The translations under genes were made by a program, and so were the position numbers. From Amoebophrya sp. A120 (taxonomy: Eukaryota > Sar > Dinophyceae > Syndiniales > Amoebophryaceae): a stretch of DNA of 64,000 nt. How positions within the stretch are numbered: the stretch's first letter is position 1; each line of letters begins with the position of its first letter. Shown here one piece after another: positions 33,803 to 45,542 of this stretch. The notes beneath the pieces are model-generated. The model had not been told where the DNA came from and made no database searches. It worked only from the letters and a program-made list of their open reading frames with translations. The stretch covers positions 9,150,874-9,214,873 of the forward strand of contig CAJINV010000005.1 of NCBI GenBank assembly GCA_905178155.1, given 5' to 3'.

Positions 33803-34540
33803 ATGCGGGCCCTCTTGAAGAAGCTCCTGCTGCCGGTCATCCTTGCGATGCTCCACGAGCAGGTGCCAGGCGTGTGTGCGACTACACCGATCACGTTTAT
33901 CGCTAGCGGCATTCTTTTTGGTTTGCCACCTGAAAGGAGGGAACAGACCTTCGATTACGAAACTGCCACCATGAGGGAGGTTCACCTCTGGATCACGGGG
34001 GAAATCGAGCAGCAATGCAACCTATGCATGGCAAATATGTCTGGGCTTGGAACAAGGATGCAACTTGTGACGGTCGTGGTCCTCCCTTTAGACTCTACAT
34101 AAAATATGTTTTGCATGAAGAGCAAGACGAGAGATCCAGCGTTCGCGACGTGGAGAGGGAATTGCTCATGCGGTACGAGCATCAGAGTGCCCGCATGGAA
34201 TCTGTCATGCTAGGGCATGTATGACAGATAAGACATCATAGGCCGTGGGAAATTTGCATGGCAAGTCTCGCAAGTATTCAGACCCAGACATATTTGTATT
34301 TGGTACGCCTGGGTCCTGCGCCGCTGCAACAAGGTATTTTTGCGGGTGACAATCCGCGGACTGCCGTTCTTGTTCGATCCATACACTAGTGGAGCTAACG
34401 CCGAATCTCTTGGCCCCAGGAACAGAATAACCGACCTGAGTCTGACCATAAAGCAGCACATGGAGAGGGACATGCGTCTAGAACCGGTCGTCAAGAATTT
34501 CAACAGGGGAAGGAATCTTCCTCCTCTCATCGTGTATTGA
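33803..34540 (+). CDS. Small predicted secreted protein, unknown
   Basis: Exons 33803-34022 and 34311-34540 (149 aa). MRALLKKLLLPVILAMLHEQVPGVCA has a short basic head and a hydrophobic core ending in a small-residue cleavage context, so a signal peptide is plausible. The mature part begins TTPITFIASGILFG, carries a CN...RRCN cysteine pair across the intron, and then VFLRVTIRGLPFLFDPY followed by a helix-like KQHMERDMRLEP. The beta-then-helix pattern is loosely ubiquitin-like but I do not claim it. The intron is a degenerate family A introner whose flanks match poorly, yet the frame is kept. Start chosen as the only ATG giving the signal peptide; the upstream frame is also open to 33740. Confidence 0.55.
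34023..34305 (+). mobile_element. Introner family A, degenerate
   Basis: Starts TATGCATGGCAAATATG, ends TTTGGTA; flanks CAACC and CGCCT match poorly. Frame of the small secreted protein is kept. Confidence 0.7.
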
Positions 34541-35375
34541 TTTATTTTTCATTTCAGTAAGTAAGCATAGTAGATATAGTCGACTTTTTGCTTTTGCCAT
34601 CGCGCATGATATGCTTGTCATAGAAACAACATTCATACTTACATACTCTACAGCAACCTTGAGGAGCCCCACGGCGGAAGCTTGATGTGAACTTATTGGA
34701 AATAGCGAAACACGATGGCCCGGGTGCGTTTTATTTGAGCGAGAACTTTTACAGATGAAGATCACATCGCTCGCATTGCCACAACGAAGTGCTGTTCACC
34801 GATTGAACGCACTTAATTCTACAGAATGATCATCGACCAAGATGTTGACGCAAGAGAAAAGATGTTTTTTTTCTGCGAGCCCTGCAACACAAATTTTTGC
34901 GTTCTTTGTGAACAGTTTAGCAGAATAGGAAATACTAAATGCAAATAGGTGCTATCAGCAGTCGAGTGTTCATCCTGTATCATAGATCTGTATCGTAGAT
35001 CATTCCGGTTTCCTCGTCAGTCGTGTGGTCGTTCGATCGTTCTCTTAACAAGTCGGTTGTGCTTCGAATGTTGATCGTCAAATCGTATTCGCGTTTTCGT
35101 TCTTCGGAGTTATGAGTGTCTGCAACTACTCGAGGGTCGTTCGCAAATTGATACTTCGGAGGAACGAGAGTTGTACTTGTCACCCTAATAAAGGCTTCGC
35201 TGTTTGAAGAATCTCGCTCTTCTGCTCGCGTGATGACATCTGCAGATGTGCAATAAATGAAGGCTCGATATTAGTTCACATGCGTAGAAGGAGCACGCAG
35301 TGGAAAGTTTTGGAAGGTTCTATGGTAACGCAACTGCCGTGAGGGGAAAAAATCGAGAGAAGCAAAGATCTAAAC
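34541..35375. other. Intergenic stretch, nothing recognised
   Basis: Between the small secreted protein and the next orphan gene. Confidence 0.5.
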
Positions 35376-38300
35376 ATGAGGATTCTAGATCAGCATTTGC
35401 AAGACCAGCTTTGGTCCTCCTACCAACGCTCCACCTCGTCATCTTCCTCGTCCTCGCGCCCATCTCGCATGACAAACGGCCACGCCGGGCCGAAAACCTC
35501 CTTCACCGACCAGCAGGACTTCGGTACTGCCCAACCCGCCGGTTTCTCCGAAATCAACGAACAGGCGCAACTCGATTTCTGGAATGGGGACGCCAAGCAA
35601 TTTGAAAAAGACGGGCTGCGTGCACAACTGTACGAGAACAACAATGGGACGACTGGCTCAACGAAGAAAAAGGGGATATTTGACAACATCACGGGCAATT
35701 TCAACGAGTCAAAATCTACTACAACTGGCGATAATTACACAACCAACAACCAAAAGATGAAGGATTACTTCGCCGGGTCGAAATCCAACGGTTTTTTCTC
35801 TTCCGGGAAAGCAGGGGCTTATAAGCCGAATATCAAATGCAAAAATGTCTGGGTCTGGAAGAATGCAACTTGTGATGCTGAGTTTGGATTTCCAAAAAAT
35901 CTGTATTGCATGAGCAGCAATAAAGAGAGCGTAATGCTTGCTACGCGGAGAGGGCCTTTGTCATGCGGAATAGGCATCAAGAAGCCCTCAAGAAATCTGT
36001 GACGCTAGAGGGTATGCATCACAGACATCATGGCTCATGCAAAATGTGCATGACAAGTCTCAGAATCTTCAACAGCCAGACCTTTTTGCACTTGATACGG
36101 AAAATCCAGGAACAAACGGGTCCGGATGTACTGGTAAAGGGAACGGAGATAGGAACGAGAACAGAAGGGGGGTTGCAGTTCACGTACAAAAACAACGACG
36201 CCTTGATGGATTTTCTCACTTCCTCCCCCGCGGATTTGGCAACAGATTCTGTGAAAGATCTTCAGAAATTCTTTCTCGATTTCGAAAACCAAGTGAACCA
36301 GAACATGAACCGGGACAAAATTTACCGGAATAAAATCGACATCGGGAAGATGGTGGGCGGCACTCTGATGGACCAAACCTCCGGGTTGACCCACAAAAAC
36401 CCTCGGCAGGCGATGATGAAGATGGTGACGGATCTAGGGCCGGACGTGATTAAGAAAACGAAGACAACGATGCGGTTTTACAAGGACTTCGGGTTTATCA
36501 ACTGCAAAAATGTCTGGGTCTGGAAGGTCACAACTTGTGATGCTGTCTGCGGATTCTAAAAAAATTTGTAGTGCATGACCAGCAATAGGGGTCGGGTTTG
36601 TCCTAAGGGGAGAGGGCATTTCTGATGCGGTAGAGGTATCGCAAAGCCTTCTAAGTTTCTGTGTTGCTACGGCATGTATCTCGGACATCGTGGCTCATGG
36701 AAAATATGCATGACAAATCTAGAAATCTTCCAGACCCAGACATTTTTGCAGTTGATAGGGTTGTACGCGGTGCAAAAAGTGGGAGAGGTCATCAACATGA
36801 TGTCGCCGGTCACGGTCACCACCGAACCAGCGCCGAACGACGACCAAGTCGCGGAGACGGACGTAATGGGGGAAAAAGCGCTGGATGAGGAGGAGCTGAA
36901 CGGGGTGAAGGTCCCGCCGGCGCCGGACGAAGTGCAGGCTTTGGATTATTACAAGGAAAAATCTTCCCTTTCCAATATACTGAAACGGAAATTTGTGTAG
37001 CATGATTTGTGAGCACAACTCGCGTTGTCATGCTAGAAGGGAAGAGATGCAAGATTGTAGTTCTGGCTGACGTAGTAAAGCCTTGCGTCTTCAGCATAAC
37101 AGGAAGCAACTGGAATTGGGAACAGCATGACAAATTGCCTGCAAACGAGGGAGCAACTGCGTCCATTGGTCTTTTAGCAATACAAATCGACTTGTTTACT
37201 CAAATACAGCAGCAGAAATGTCGTTTTCGGTATGGGGGGGGGATCTTTCCTCACAATATGGATGAGAACGGCAAGCCCTACACGATGAAGATCCCGAGTC
37301 CGCTAGACAACGACAGTCAAGTGAAGGTGGAGTTGAAGGGCGGCTTCAAAGACATCGCAGACGCTCTTTCTGGTCCGATGAAGAGAATCAAAGAAGAGTT
37401 GTATCCTGTGTAAAAACGTTTCCACGCCAGAGTTGCAATGCAAATCTGCACACCAAAAAAGTTTCTCATGTGGATCCCCATGAGATGAAGTATTTTCGAT
37501 TCGTGTTGTGGAATTTGTGATGCTAGAATCAGCTCGATGTGCTAGATCTGTGTTGCTGCTGAACTAGCTAAACAGGATCGCAATTATCTGAGGGCAAAAT
37601 TGTCATGCGAAACAACCAAGGCTGGTGGATTTTTCTAGCAGACTTCCCATCTTTACTATTAATTGGGTGGGGACGTTTTTACACAGGATAAGTTGCGATC
37701 CATGAAAGAAACCGCGGCGGACGGGTTGAAATACCTGTTAGGAGCTATCAAAAAGAAACATCCCCCCTCCCCATATCGAAAACGAAACTTGTGATTTGCT
37801 GTATTTGAGTACACAAATCGACTTGTATTGCTAGAAGGCCATCAAGAGACGCAGTAGCGGCCTTGATTGCAGGCGATCTGTCATGCTGTTTACCACTTCC
37901 AGCTGCCTCCTGTCATGCTGAAGATGCAAGGCCTTCCTGCGCCACCCAGCACTACAGTCCGCCTCTTTTGACTTCTAGCATGACAAAGGTGATTTGTGGC
38001 CACAAATCCGCATCACAGATATTTCCGTTTTCATATTATGGGGAGAAGGGGTTTTCTTTTTGATAGGAGCGGCGAAAGGGTGGATGATCCAGCCGGGCGC
38101 GCTGGCGGCCTGGCCCGCGTACTTCATGCTGTCTGCCTATCGGGCGTATGCGAAGCCGCGGACCCGGATGGCGGCCAGTTGGAAGTTATCAAATGCAAAT
38201 ATATCTGGGTCTGGAAGGGTGCAAGGTTTGTCATGCGCATTTTGCATGACTCCTGACGTCTGTGATGCATGCCCTAGCATCACAGATTTTGTGAGCGCTT

Positions 38301-38763
38301 CCTGATGTCTATACCGCATGAGAAATACCCTCTCGCTGTGGCAAAAACTGGGCCTCTTTATCTGTTCACGCAATACAGATTTTTGTAGTATCACCAGTCG
38401 TTTTGTATGTCGAGTCATTCAAGAGGTGCCACGCGAACAAATAGGCATGAATTTAGCATCTCCGGCTGGTAGAGCAATCGGCTACCGAGGTACGTCAGGG
38501 GGCGTAGCTACATCAATCAATCAATCCAAATGCAGCATCACAATTTGCATTCTTCCAGACCCAGACATATTTGCAATGCATAGAAGTTGGGTGCGAAGAT
38601 CATGGTGGATTTCATGACGCCGTCCATCCGGCAAACGGATTTGTTTGACATCAAAAAGTGGAACTGCAAAAAGTTTGGGGCGATGGGGAAGGTGGAGAAA
38701 GCGGGGAATCAACTCGAAAATCTGGCGAGGAGCGCGGTACTTAAGGGTTGGGTTGATTTGTGA
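35376..38763 (+). CDS. Uncharacterised protein, six introners
   Basis: Exons 35376-35830, 36103-36495, 36763-36946, 37264-37401, 37696-37745, 38071-38186, 38588-38763 (503 aa). The N-terminal third is Ser/Asn/Gly-rich with short recurring Phe-containing motifs (KGIFDNITGNFN, GSKSNGFFSSGK). The middle is helical and charged (SVKDLQKFFLDFENQVNQNMNRDKI at 36250-36325), followed by repeated Met-rich amphipathic segments. Late in the gene LAAWPAYFMLSAYRAY could be one membrane or amphipathic helix. It ends near ENLARSAVLKGWVDL-stop. All six introns are introners, five with perfect duplications. No conserved family recognised. Frame continuity over seven exons and whole-codon total support a real gene. 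Confidence 0.7.
35831..36097 (+). mobile_element. Introner family A
   Basis: Duplications CCGAA and CGGAA (35826-35830, 36098-36102); right repeat diverged (CAACAGCCAGACCTTTTTG). Confidence 0.88.
36496..36757 (+). mobile_element. Introner family A
   Basis: Duplication GGGTT exact (36491-36495, 36758-36762). Joins KDFG to LYAVQKVG. Confidence 0.92.
36947..37258. mobile_element. Introner family E
   Basis: Starts TATTACAAGG, ends CACAATA; duplication TGGAT exact (36942-36946, 37259-37263). Joins QALD to ENGKPYT. Confidence 0.9.
37402..37690. mobile_element. Introner family B
   Basis: Duplication AGTTG exact (37397-37401, 37691-37695). Joins KEEL to RSMKETA. Confidence 0.92.
37746..38065. mobile_element. 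Introner family E
   Basis: Duplication GGAGC exact (37741-37745, 38066-38070). The exon before it is 50 nt. Confidence 0.91.
38187..38582 (-). mobile_element. Introner family A, reverse, enlarged by an inner insertion
   Basis: Duplication GAAGT exact (38182-38186, 38583-38587). At 396 bp it is about 130 bp longer than relatives; the extra part holds a tRNA-like stretch (38455-38490) and a TCAA/CAAT-type tail (38512-38526). Confidence 0.9.
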
Positions 38764-38904
38764 TCATTTGGTTTACAGCAAGGATAACGAAGCATTGTTC
38801 TGAATCTGAAGTTGTCAGTGCTCTTCACGACACCGAATAAATCTGAATTGCTTTTCACATCATTGGAGATTTTGAGGAATTAGAAATAGCATGTGCACTG
38901 TGGC

Positions 38905-40346
38905 TCGAGGTCCCACCTTAGTTCTAGTTCTTTTTGGTCTTATGTGCTGAACAGGGGAGAGTCTGCAAGTGCAGCTTGGCTTGCATCTGCTTTTTTCTGC
39001 GGGCAAATTTTGGACGAAAACGAGAGTCCCCCCGGCCCGCAGCCACAAAACGGGAAAAAATACCTGTAAAGGCGAAGAGGTCCTCACTACTCAAATTCCG
39101 ACTCCCGCCGTGGCAGCAAAAGCAGCCTTCTGTGGTTGCTTCTTTTTGCTGCTGTTTTATCCACTACACGAAAATGGCCATAGCGTGGGCCCGCGGCTCT
39201 CTTTTGGGTTTTTGGGACGTTCTAGCTCTTTTGGGTCTTGAGTGCTGAACAGGAGCGGAGTCTGCAAGTGCAGCTTGGCTTGCGTCTGCTTTTTTCTGAA
39301 AGCAAATTTTGGACGAAGACGAGAGTTCCCGCGGCCCGCGGCCACAAAATGGGAAGAAATGTCCGTAAAGGCAGTTTCGCCACTACCCAATAAACTCCGA
39401 CTCCCGCCCTGGCAGCAAAAGTAGCCTTCTGTGGTTGCTTCTTCTGCTGCTGTTTTATCCACTACACGAAAATGATCATAGCGTGGGCCCGCGGCTCTGT
39501 TTCGGGTTTTTGGGACGTTCTAGTTCTTTTGGGTCTTGAGCGCTGAACAGGAGCGGAGTCTGCAAGTGCAGCTTGGCTTGCGTCTGCTTTTTTCTGGACG
39601 CGAATTTCGGACGAAAACGAGACTCCGCTCGGCCCGCAGCCACAAAACGGGAAAAAAATGCCGTAAAGGCGGTTTTGCCACTACTCAAATTCCGACTCCC
39701 GCCCTGGCAGCAAAAGAAGCCTTTCGCGGTTGCTTCTTTTTGCTGCTGCTTTATCCACTACAAAAAAATGAGCGTAGCGTGGGCCCGCGGCTCTGTTTCG
39801 GGTTTTTTGGACGTTCTAGTTCTTTTGGGTCTTGAGTGCTGAACAGGAGCGGAATCTTCAAGTGCAGCTTGGCTTGCATCTGCTTTTTTCTGGACGCGAA
39901 TTTTGGACGAAAACGAGACTCCGCTCGGCCCGCAGCCACAAAACGGGAAAAAAATCCGTAAAGGCGGTTTTGCCACTACTCAAATTCCGACTCCCGCCCT
40001 GGCAGCAAAAGAAGCCTTCTGTGGTTGCTTCTTTCTGCTGCTGTTTTATCCACTACACGAAAATGAGCATAGCGTGGGCCCGCGGCTCTGTTTCGGGTTT
40101 TTGGGACGTTCTAGTTCTTTTGGGTCTTGGGTGCTGAACAGGAACGGAGTCTTCAAGTGCAGCTTGGCTTGCGTCTGCTTTTTTCTGGACGCGAATTTTG
40201 GACGAAAACGAGACTCCGCTCGGCCCGCAGCCACAAAACGGGAAAAAAATTCCCCAAAGGCGGTTTTGCCACTACTCAAATTCCGACTCCCGCCCTGGCA
40301 GCAAAAGAAGCGTTCTGCGGTTGCTTCTTTTTGCTGCTGTTTTACC
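38905..40346. repeat. Tandem repeat, about 298-bp unit, 5 copies
   Basis: TGCTGAACAGG recurs near 38946, 39244, 39542, 39839 and 40133; each copy has GCAGCTTGGCTTGC and ACTCCCGCCCTGGCAGCAAA. Intergenic. Long frames through it on both strands are not taken as genes. Confidence 0.92.
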
Positions 40347-40375
40347 CCGGGCCACCCCTGGGCCACCCCTTGGGA

Positions 40376-40980
40376 CGGCTTTGGCCTGTCGTACGACAAA
40401 TCGGGTTCGTCGTACGACAGAACCTGTCTTGGTTTTTTTCGAACCCCACGAGACCAGAATCGAGTCGTGGCTGCAGCTTTTTGTTGTTGAGGACGTGTTT
40501 TGCGTCTGCAAAATTCGTCATCAACAACAAAAAATAATCTGTCTTGCCATTTCTGGCAGATTGGCATGACAAATTTCTTTCCCCGAGCTGTTGCTGCCTG
40601 TCTCTTGACGGGTTCGGCTTGTCGTACGACAAATCGGATTTGTCGTACGACAGAACCTGTCTTGTCGTACGACAAGTCTTCTGCCCTACCCGGCAGGCCA
40701 GAAACAGCTCCGGAATGCAGCTTTTTGTTGTTGAGGACGTGCTTTGCGTCTGCAAAATTCGTCATCAACAACAAAAAGTAATCTGTCTTGTCATTTCTGG
40801 CAGATTGGCATGACAAATTTCTTTCCCCGAGCTGTTGCTGCCTGTCTCTTGACGGCTTCGGCTTGTCGTACGACAAATCGGATTTGTCGCACGACAAGTC
40901 TTCTGCCCTACCCGGCAGGCCAGAAACAGCTCCGGAATGCAGCTTTTTGTTGTTGAGGACGTGTTTTGCGTCTGCAAAAT
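40376..40980. repeat. Second tandem repeat, about 220-245-bp unit, with GTCGTACGAC palindromes
   Basis: GCAGCTTTTTGTTGTTGAGG recurs near 40471, 40718 and 40939. Copies of the 10-bp palindrome GTCGTACGAC are themselves arranged as larger inverted repeats (for example around 40620-40655). Confidence 0.85.
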
Positions 40981-41307
40981 TGCGCGTGCCTGGACGCGCA
41001 AAAATCTGGTGCCACCCCGGTGCCACCCCGGTGCGGGGAAGGGTGTCATGTCCGTGTGTTGGGAACTGATACTCTGGCCGCCCCCCCCCTCAGCCCCCCC
41101 CAAGTGGCGCATTGCTTGCGCGCGCTCAATGATGGGGCGGCAGAATGTGTTTGCTAAACGCTGTATCAGCAAAAGGAGGGCAGCGACTCTGCGCGCTTTT
41201 TGCAGCGGTCAGACTTCGTTCGGAATCAGCGCTAGATTGATACTCATTTCAAAAACTGCTCTCATCAACAACAGCTCGGCCAGTCTATCTCGGCGGAGAA
41301 GGGCACG

Positions 41308-43744
41308 ATGACACCGAAGGGCATCTTAGCCTTTCACCCCTCCATCACTTTTCGCAACCCGCAAAACCTCGTCCACGTGCACCTACAAGAGTCCAACGCT
41401 TTTTATGCACAAAGCAAAGTATCGTACTGGAACCACGACTTCAAATTATCGCATGACAAAGTCCCGCAGCATGAAAAACGAAATTTGCAATGCTGATTTG
41501 ACAGCTCAGGACAGAGATAATTTTTTGCCACGCGTGAAGATTTCCATCAGTGGTAGTGCGATTCTGTTTTTGCATTGTCCATACCCTAGATCCAGCAACC
41601 AACAACCCGGATCCGTGCAAGATCTACTGGGACGCGCTGTACGACTTGAAGGGGGAAAAAGTGCTGAAATCCGACCAAGTTGCGATCGGCGGCGAGTGGC
41701 CCTGGTTTTTTCACGTCTGCAAGGAGAAACTGGCCACTCCAAAAAGGTTCACGCAGCTAGTAACTTACCTCAACCCGTCCGAGCAGGAAAACCTATCGGT
41801 CGGATTGGACGAACAAGGTTATTTGAACAACAACCGGAATCCGATGCAGCATATGAAATGCAAAAGTGTCTGGGTCTGGAAGAATGCAAGATTTGTGATG
41901 CAGGTTTTCCATGACGATGACCCATGAGGTCTGGAATGCGAGACCCAGCATGACAGGTTCTTGGAGGTCTCTATCATGCCTTTCCTGCATGAGAAACTCC
42001 CTCTCAACTTGGTCAAAAGCGGACAGCTTTATTTGGTACTCACGCAACACAGATTTTTGCATCATTCAGATTTAGCATGACAAGTTCTAATCTTCCAGAC
42101 CCAGACACTTTTGCATTTGATACAGCAGAAGCTGCAGGACGTGGTTTGCGACGGCCAGCAGTGCTTCATCGACGGCGATTTGCATCCGATACGGGATATG
42201 CATTGCAGAGATGTCTGGGTCTGGATGAATGGAAGGTTTGTCATGCAGGTGTTACATGACCCATGGGGTCTGGAATGCAGCACCTAGCATGGCAAATTCT
42301 GTGAGATCTTTATCATGCCTATCGCTATCCTGCATGAGAAACCCCCTCTCAACTTGGTAAAAAAGGACGGCTGTTGGTAATCATGCAACACAGATTTTTT
42401 TGCATGATTCAGACTTAGCATGACAAGTTGCCATCTTCCAGACCCAGACATATTTGCACCCGATACGGGAGGAACCGGTGGCGGATTTGAAGTGCCCCGG
42501 GGCGGAGGATCCCGGGCCCCACGCGTTAGCCGCGGCGGAGAAGTTATCAAATGCAAAAATGTCTGGGTCTGGAAGAATGCAAGATTTGTCATGCTCGGCT
42601 AGCATGACTCTTAACCTCAAGTCTGTCATGCACGTACCCAAGAGCCTCGCTTTTCTGTCATGCGGAAACGCAGTTTGTCATGCAGAATAGAATACACCGA
42701 TCACCTCAGAAACTTGTCATGCTGGAACGGCAATTGCGGTATCCTAATCATCCGGCAAACAGCATCACAAGTTTCCAGACCCAGACATATTTGCAATGCA
42801 TAGAAGTGCTACTTTAACAACCCGAAGTACGCCTGCAAGGAGGGAAAACAGTTCAAACGGTTCTACGTTGACCTGAAAAACCTGGACGCGGGAGACCGGG
42901 CGGAGGCGCACGATTTGGAGGATCTGGAGGCAAAAAAGGAGGAGAAACAGGACTCCGAATTAGGCGGGGATTCGCAGGCGGCGGAGTTGATGACGGTCAG
43001 GAGCTACGATGCGGGGGAGTGCAAGTTGAAGTCGGTGATTTACGACGAGGAAAACGTCTACTACATATGACAGTGCACAACTCCCCCTCCCCCTCATTTG
43101 TCATGCAAAACTCCGAATCCAGTCGCTACCTCATGGGACTGCTTGCATGACAACTTCCGGAAGCCGAAACAGCACTACATTGGGCATACAAATTTGTCAT
43201 GCATTGGCTCCGCGTGTGGTTGTGTGTGTATTGCTATTCATGCAATACAAATGAGGAGGAGGTGCTGGGGTTGTGCACTCTCATACTACGGGTGGTGCAA
43301 CAAGAAGTCGTTGGAGAAGAAGGCGAAAACGTTCACGTTATGCATTGCAAATGTGTGTAGTCTGGTACGGGACTTGTCATGCTAGTCTGGCATGACTCTG
43401 AACTCTGCCTTGCGTGGCCACGAAATAAAGGCTCACGTGTCTGTCATGCAAAAGCATAGCTTCTGACTCTGTTTCTGATGCGAAACAGACTAACACAAAG
43501 CCATACCAAAAATCTGTCATGCTTGACGGCGCATTGCAGTGTGCTTCTTTGTTGCTTGTTATGTAATGCGTCACAACTTTCTGGGCCCAGACATATTTGC
43601 ATTGCATACACGTTGCGCATCACCAACGGCGCGGAGGAGAACCTGATCGGGTCGGCGCAGGCGACGCTGTACGACCGGGGAACGTTAGGAAATTCGTTTC
43701 AATTCGCGTTGAATGAAAGCGCGGGGAGGACAAAGTTTTTGTAG
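41308..43744 (+). CDS. Uncharacterised protein, six introners
   Basis: Exons 41308-41403, 41589-41851, 42128-42196, 42471-42544, 42808-43065, 43291-43338, 43614-43744 (312 aa). Begins MTPKGILAFHPSITFRNPQ; contains aromatic and cysteine clusters (CKIYWDALYD, GEWPWFFHVC, CDGQQCFIDG), an acidic/lysine-rich linker near 42900-42970 (DLEDLEAKKEEKQD) and a beta-rich end (FTLRITNGAEENLIGSAQATLY). The LVHVHLQESNAFD segment is faintly C2-domain-like but motif support is thin. Several very small exons (48-96 nt) come from closely spaced introners, three of them family A within 1 kb. The gene lies just after a 2-kb satellite region. ATG 41308 opens the frame; no better start is visible. Confidence 0.7.
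41404..41583. mobile_element. Introner family D, degenerate
   Basis: Starts TATGCACAAAGCAAAGTATC, ends GTCCATA; flanks CTTTT and CCCTA match weakly, yet the frame (QESNAF-DPATNN) is kept. Confidence 0.72.
41852..42122 (-). mobile_element. Introner family A, reverse
   Basis: Duplication CAGCA exact (41847-41851, 42123-42127). Joins NPMQ to QKLQDVV. Confidence 0.92.
42197..42465 (-). mobile_element. Introner family A, reverse
   Basis: Duplication CGGGA exact (42192-42196, 42466-42470). Body closely resembles the neighbour at 41852; only 69 nt of exon lie between them. Confidence 0.92.
42545..42802 (+). mobile_element. Introner family A, short subtype
   Basis: Duplication GAAGT exact (42540-42544, 42803-42807). 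Third family A element within 1 kb, opposite orientation to the other two. Confidence 0.92.
43066..43285. mobile_element. Introner family E
   Basis: Starts TATGACAGTGCACAAC, ends GTGCACTCTCATA; duplications CTACA and CTACG (43061-43065, 43286-43290). Joins NVYY to RWCNKKS. Confidence 0.87.
43339..43608 (+). mobile_element. Introner family A, short subtype
   Basis: Duplication CACGT exact (43334-43338, 43609-43613). Joins KTFT to LRITNGAE. Confidence 0.91.
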
Positions 43745-44129
43745 AAGGATGCGGTGCAAGCAGGAGGAATAAAATCATGTTTGAAGCGTTTTTTGTAAGA
43801 TTGATGATGAGTAGTTGCAAGTGCAGTCAAAAAGAAAAACTGATTTTTTTCGGATACTACTTGCGTTTGTAGACAGAGTGCTTGTTTCCGTAGCTGAACA
43901 AACTTTGGGAGAAAAGACCTAGCAGTTCTTTTTCACGTACAGCTGCAGCTGTGGAAATCTAAAATGCAGCGAGCCTTACCGTTTAATGGCCGCTTGTTGT
44001 TATTCGCTTTCGCCGTGCGGAGTTTTCTCTGATGCGAATGGCGAGCTGTCGTGTGTTCTCACTTTGAGGGCGTGCAGAATGCTAGAACTAGCGAGCGAAA
44101 AGTGCGGGGCCGCAATTCTGTTCATAATC
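43745..44129. other. Intergenic stretch before GC island
   Basis: No gene or repeat recognised. Confidence 0.5.
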
Positions 44130-45130
44130 CACCGCCCCCACCAAGGCGAGGCGCGCCGCTGCGGGCCAGCGCATGCAGAACGGGTGGGCAGCTTGCTCCG
44201 CTTGTATCTCCTCCGGCAGAATAAAGGCCGGGGGGGCGGCGGTGGTTCCTGAGTGGGCGCGCTGGGGCGCAGGTCTGCGCCTGCCTGGCGTTGTTCACTC
44301 GCCGGCGGCGGCCGGGGACGGACCCCAAAACGAGCAAGAAGGCGGCGGGGAAAGCGGCGCGGATGTCGCCCGGCCGAAAGGAGGGCGCCCCCCCCGCTGG
44401 GCCCCAAAAAGTGGGAGGGGGCTTTGGGGGGTGTTGCGGTTTTGGAGGGACGCCAGGTCGCCCGGCAGCTCGCTCGCCCGCTGGCCCGGGCCGGCGACGC
44501 AGGGAAGCGGGCCGCGCGGCCCCCCTCGACAATCCGCGAACAGACGGCCCGCGACGTCGGGGCGCCCCCCCTACGGGCGGCGCCAGAGTCCTGATAGATC
44601 TCGCAGAGCGCCCGTCGCCCCGTTTTGTTCGTTCCGCCCCAGCCTCTTGGCGGCTGCGGTAGGGGCGCAGGGCAGCCGGAGCCAGGGCCAGGGCGCGCCC
44701 CCCCGCCAGCCCGCCGGCCCACTATTTTTGTGCGGCTGCCCGGGGCGCCGGTGGCTTTTTCGGCTGCGCCCGCCCCGGCCCCTTCCTGGCCCGCCCAGGT
44801 TTAGCCGGGCCGCTTGGCGTGTGTCGTGCCCGCGCGCCCAGTTGGGGTCGCGCGGTTCCTGCTCCGCCCCGCCCCTAGGTTCGTATCCCCCGGCGCCGGC
44901 CCGGCCTTTCCGTGCGTGCGTGCGTGGGTGCCCGCCCAGGATGGGCGCCCCCGCCGACCGCTTCCTCCGGTCGGTCCGTCGGGCCGGCCAGTCTTTTTCA
45001 TGGGCCGCGCCGGCACTGAGTTCACACGCGCGCCATTGACTCCTGCGCTCCTGCTTCGCTGTGCTGCGTGACCAGATTGTTGCCCGTGCCCACAGGATCG
45101 CCGGCGATGCGGCGTTTCGGCTCGGTAGCT
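44130..45130. other. GC-rich intergenic island
   Basis: Upstream of the HVA22/REEP gene; G-runs and C-runs of 6-8; no gene seen. Confidence 0.7.
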
Positions 45131-45542
45131 TTTTTGCACGAGGCTCCTGACTGAAAAAGCCACTTGTTTTTACGGCCCTTCAGGTTGGGGCGCGTTGGAA
45201 CCTGCCCTCGCTCGTGTTCAGCGTTTCGACTCCGGTGGTGGTGCTGGTTTTTCACCGTCCTCCAAATTATTTACAGCCTTGCATGTGGTTTTTATCTTCT
45301 TGTGCACAGGCGGTTTATCCTTTCTTCTATGCGTTGCCACTGTATTATATCATCCCGCAACCACTCCTGCATTGTGCTAGGAATACAACATAGTCGTGGT
45401 AATGCTTGACGTAGTGGTCCACCTTGTATTCAGAAAGCGCAACCTCGGCTTCCACCAGCGGATGTTACCTTTTTACAATTACATTTGCAAAGCGATCACA
45501 GCAGCACATAGCCGCTTCATTTCGAAATATTCATAACACACC

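Noticed and set aside
38455-38490. Full tRNA gene
   Set aside because: Only a D-arm-like stretch is present; no acceptor stem pairing, anticodon arm or T-arm could be built.
40046-41026. 326-codon minus-strand frame with repeated blocks
   Set aside because: It reads through the tandem arrays at 38.9-41.0 kb; the repeated peptide follows the DNA repeat, with no domain.
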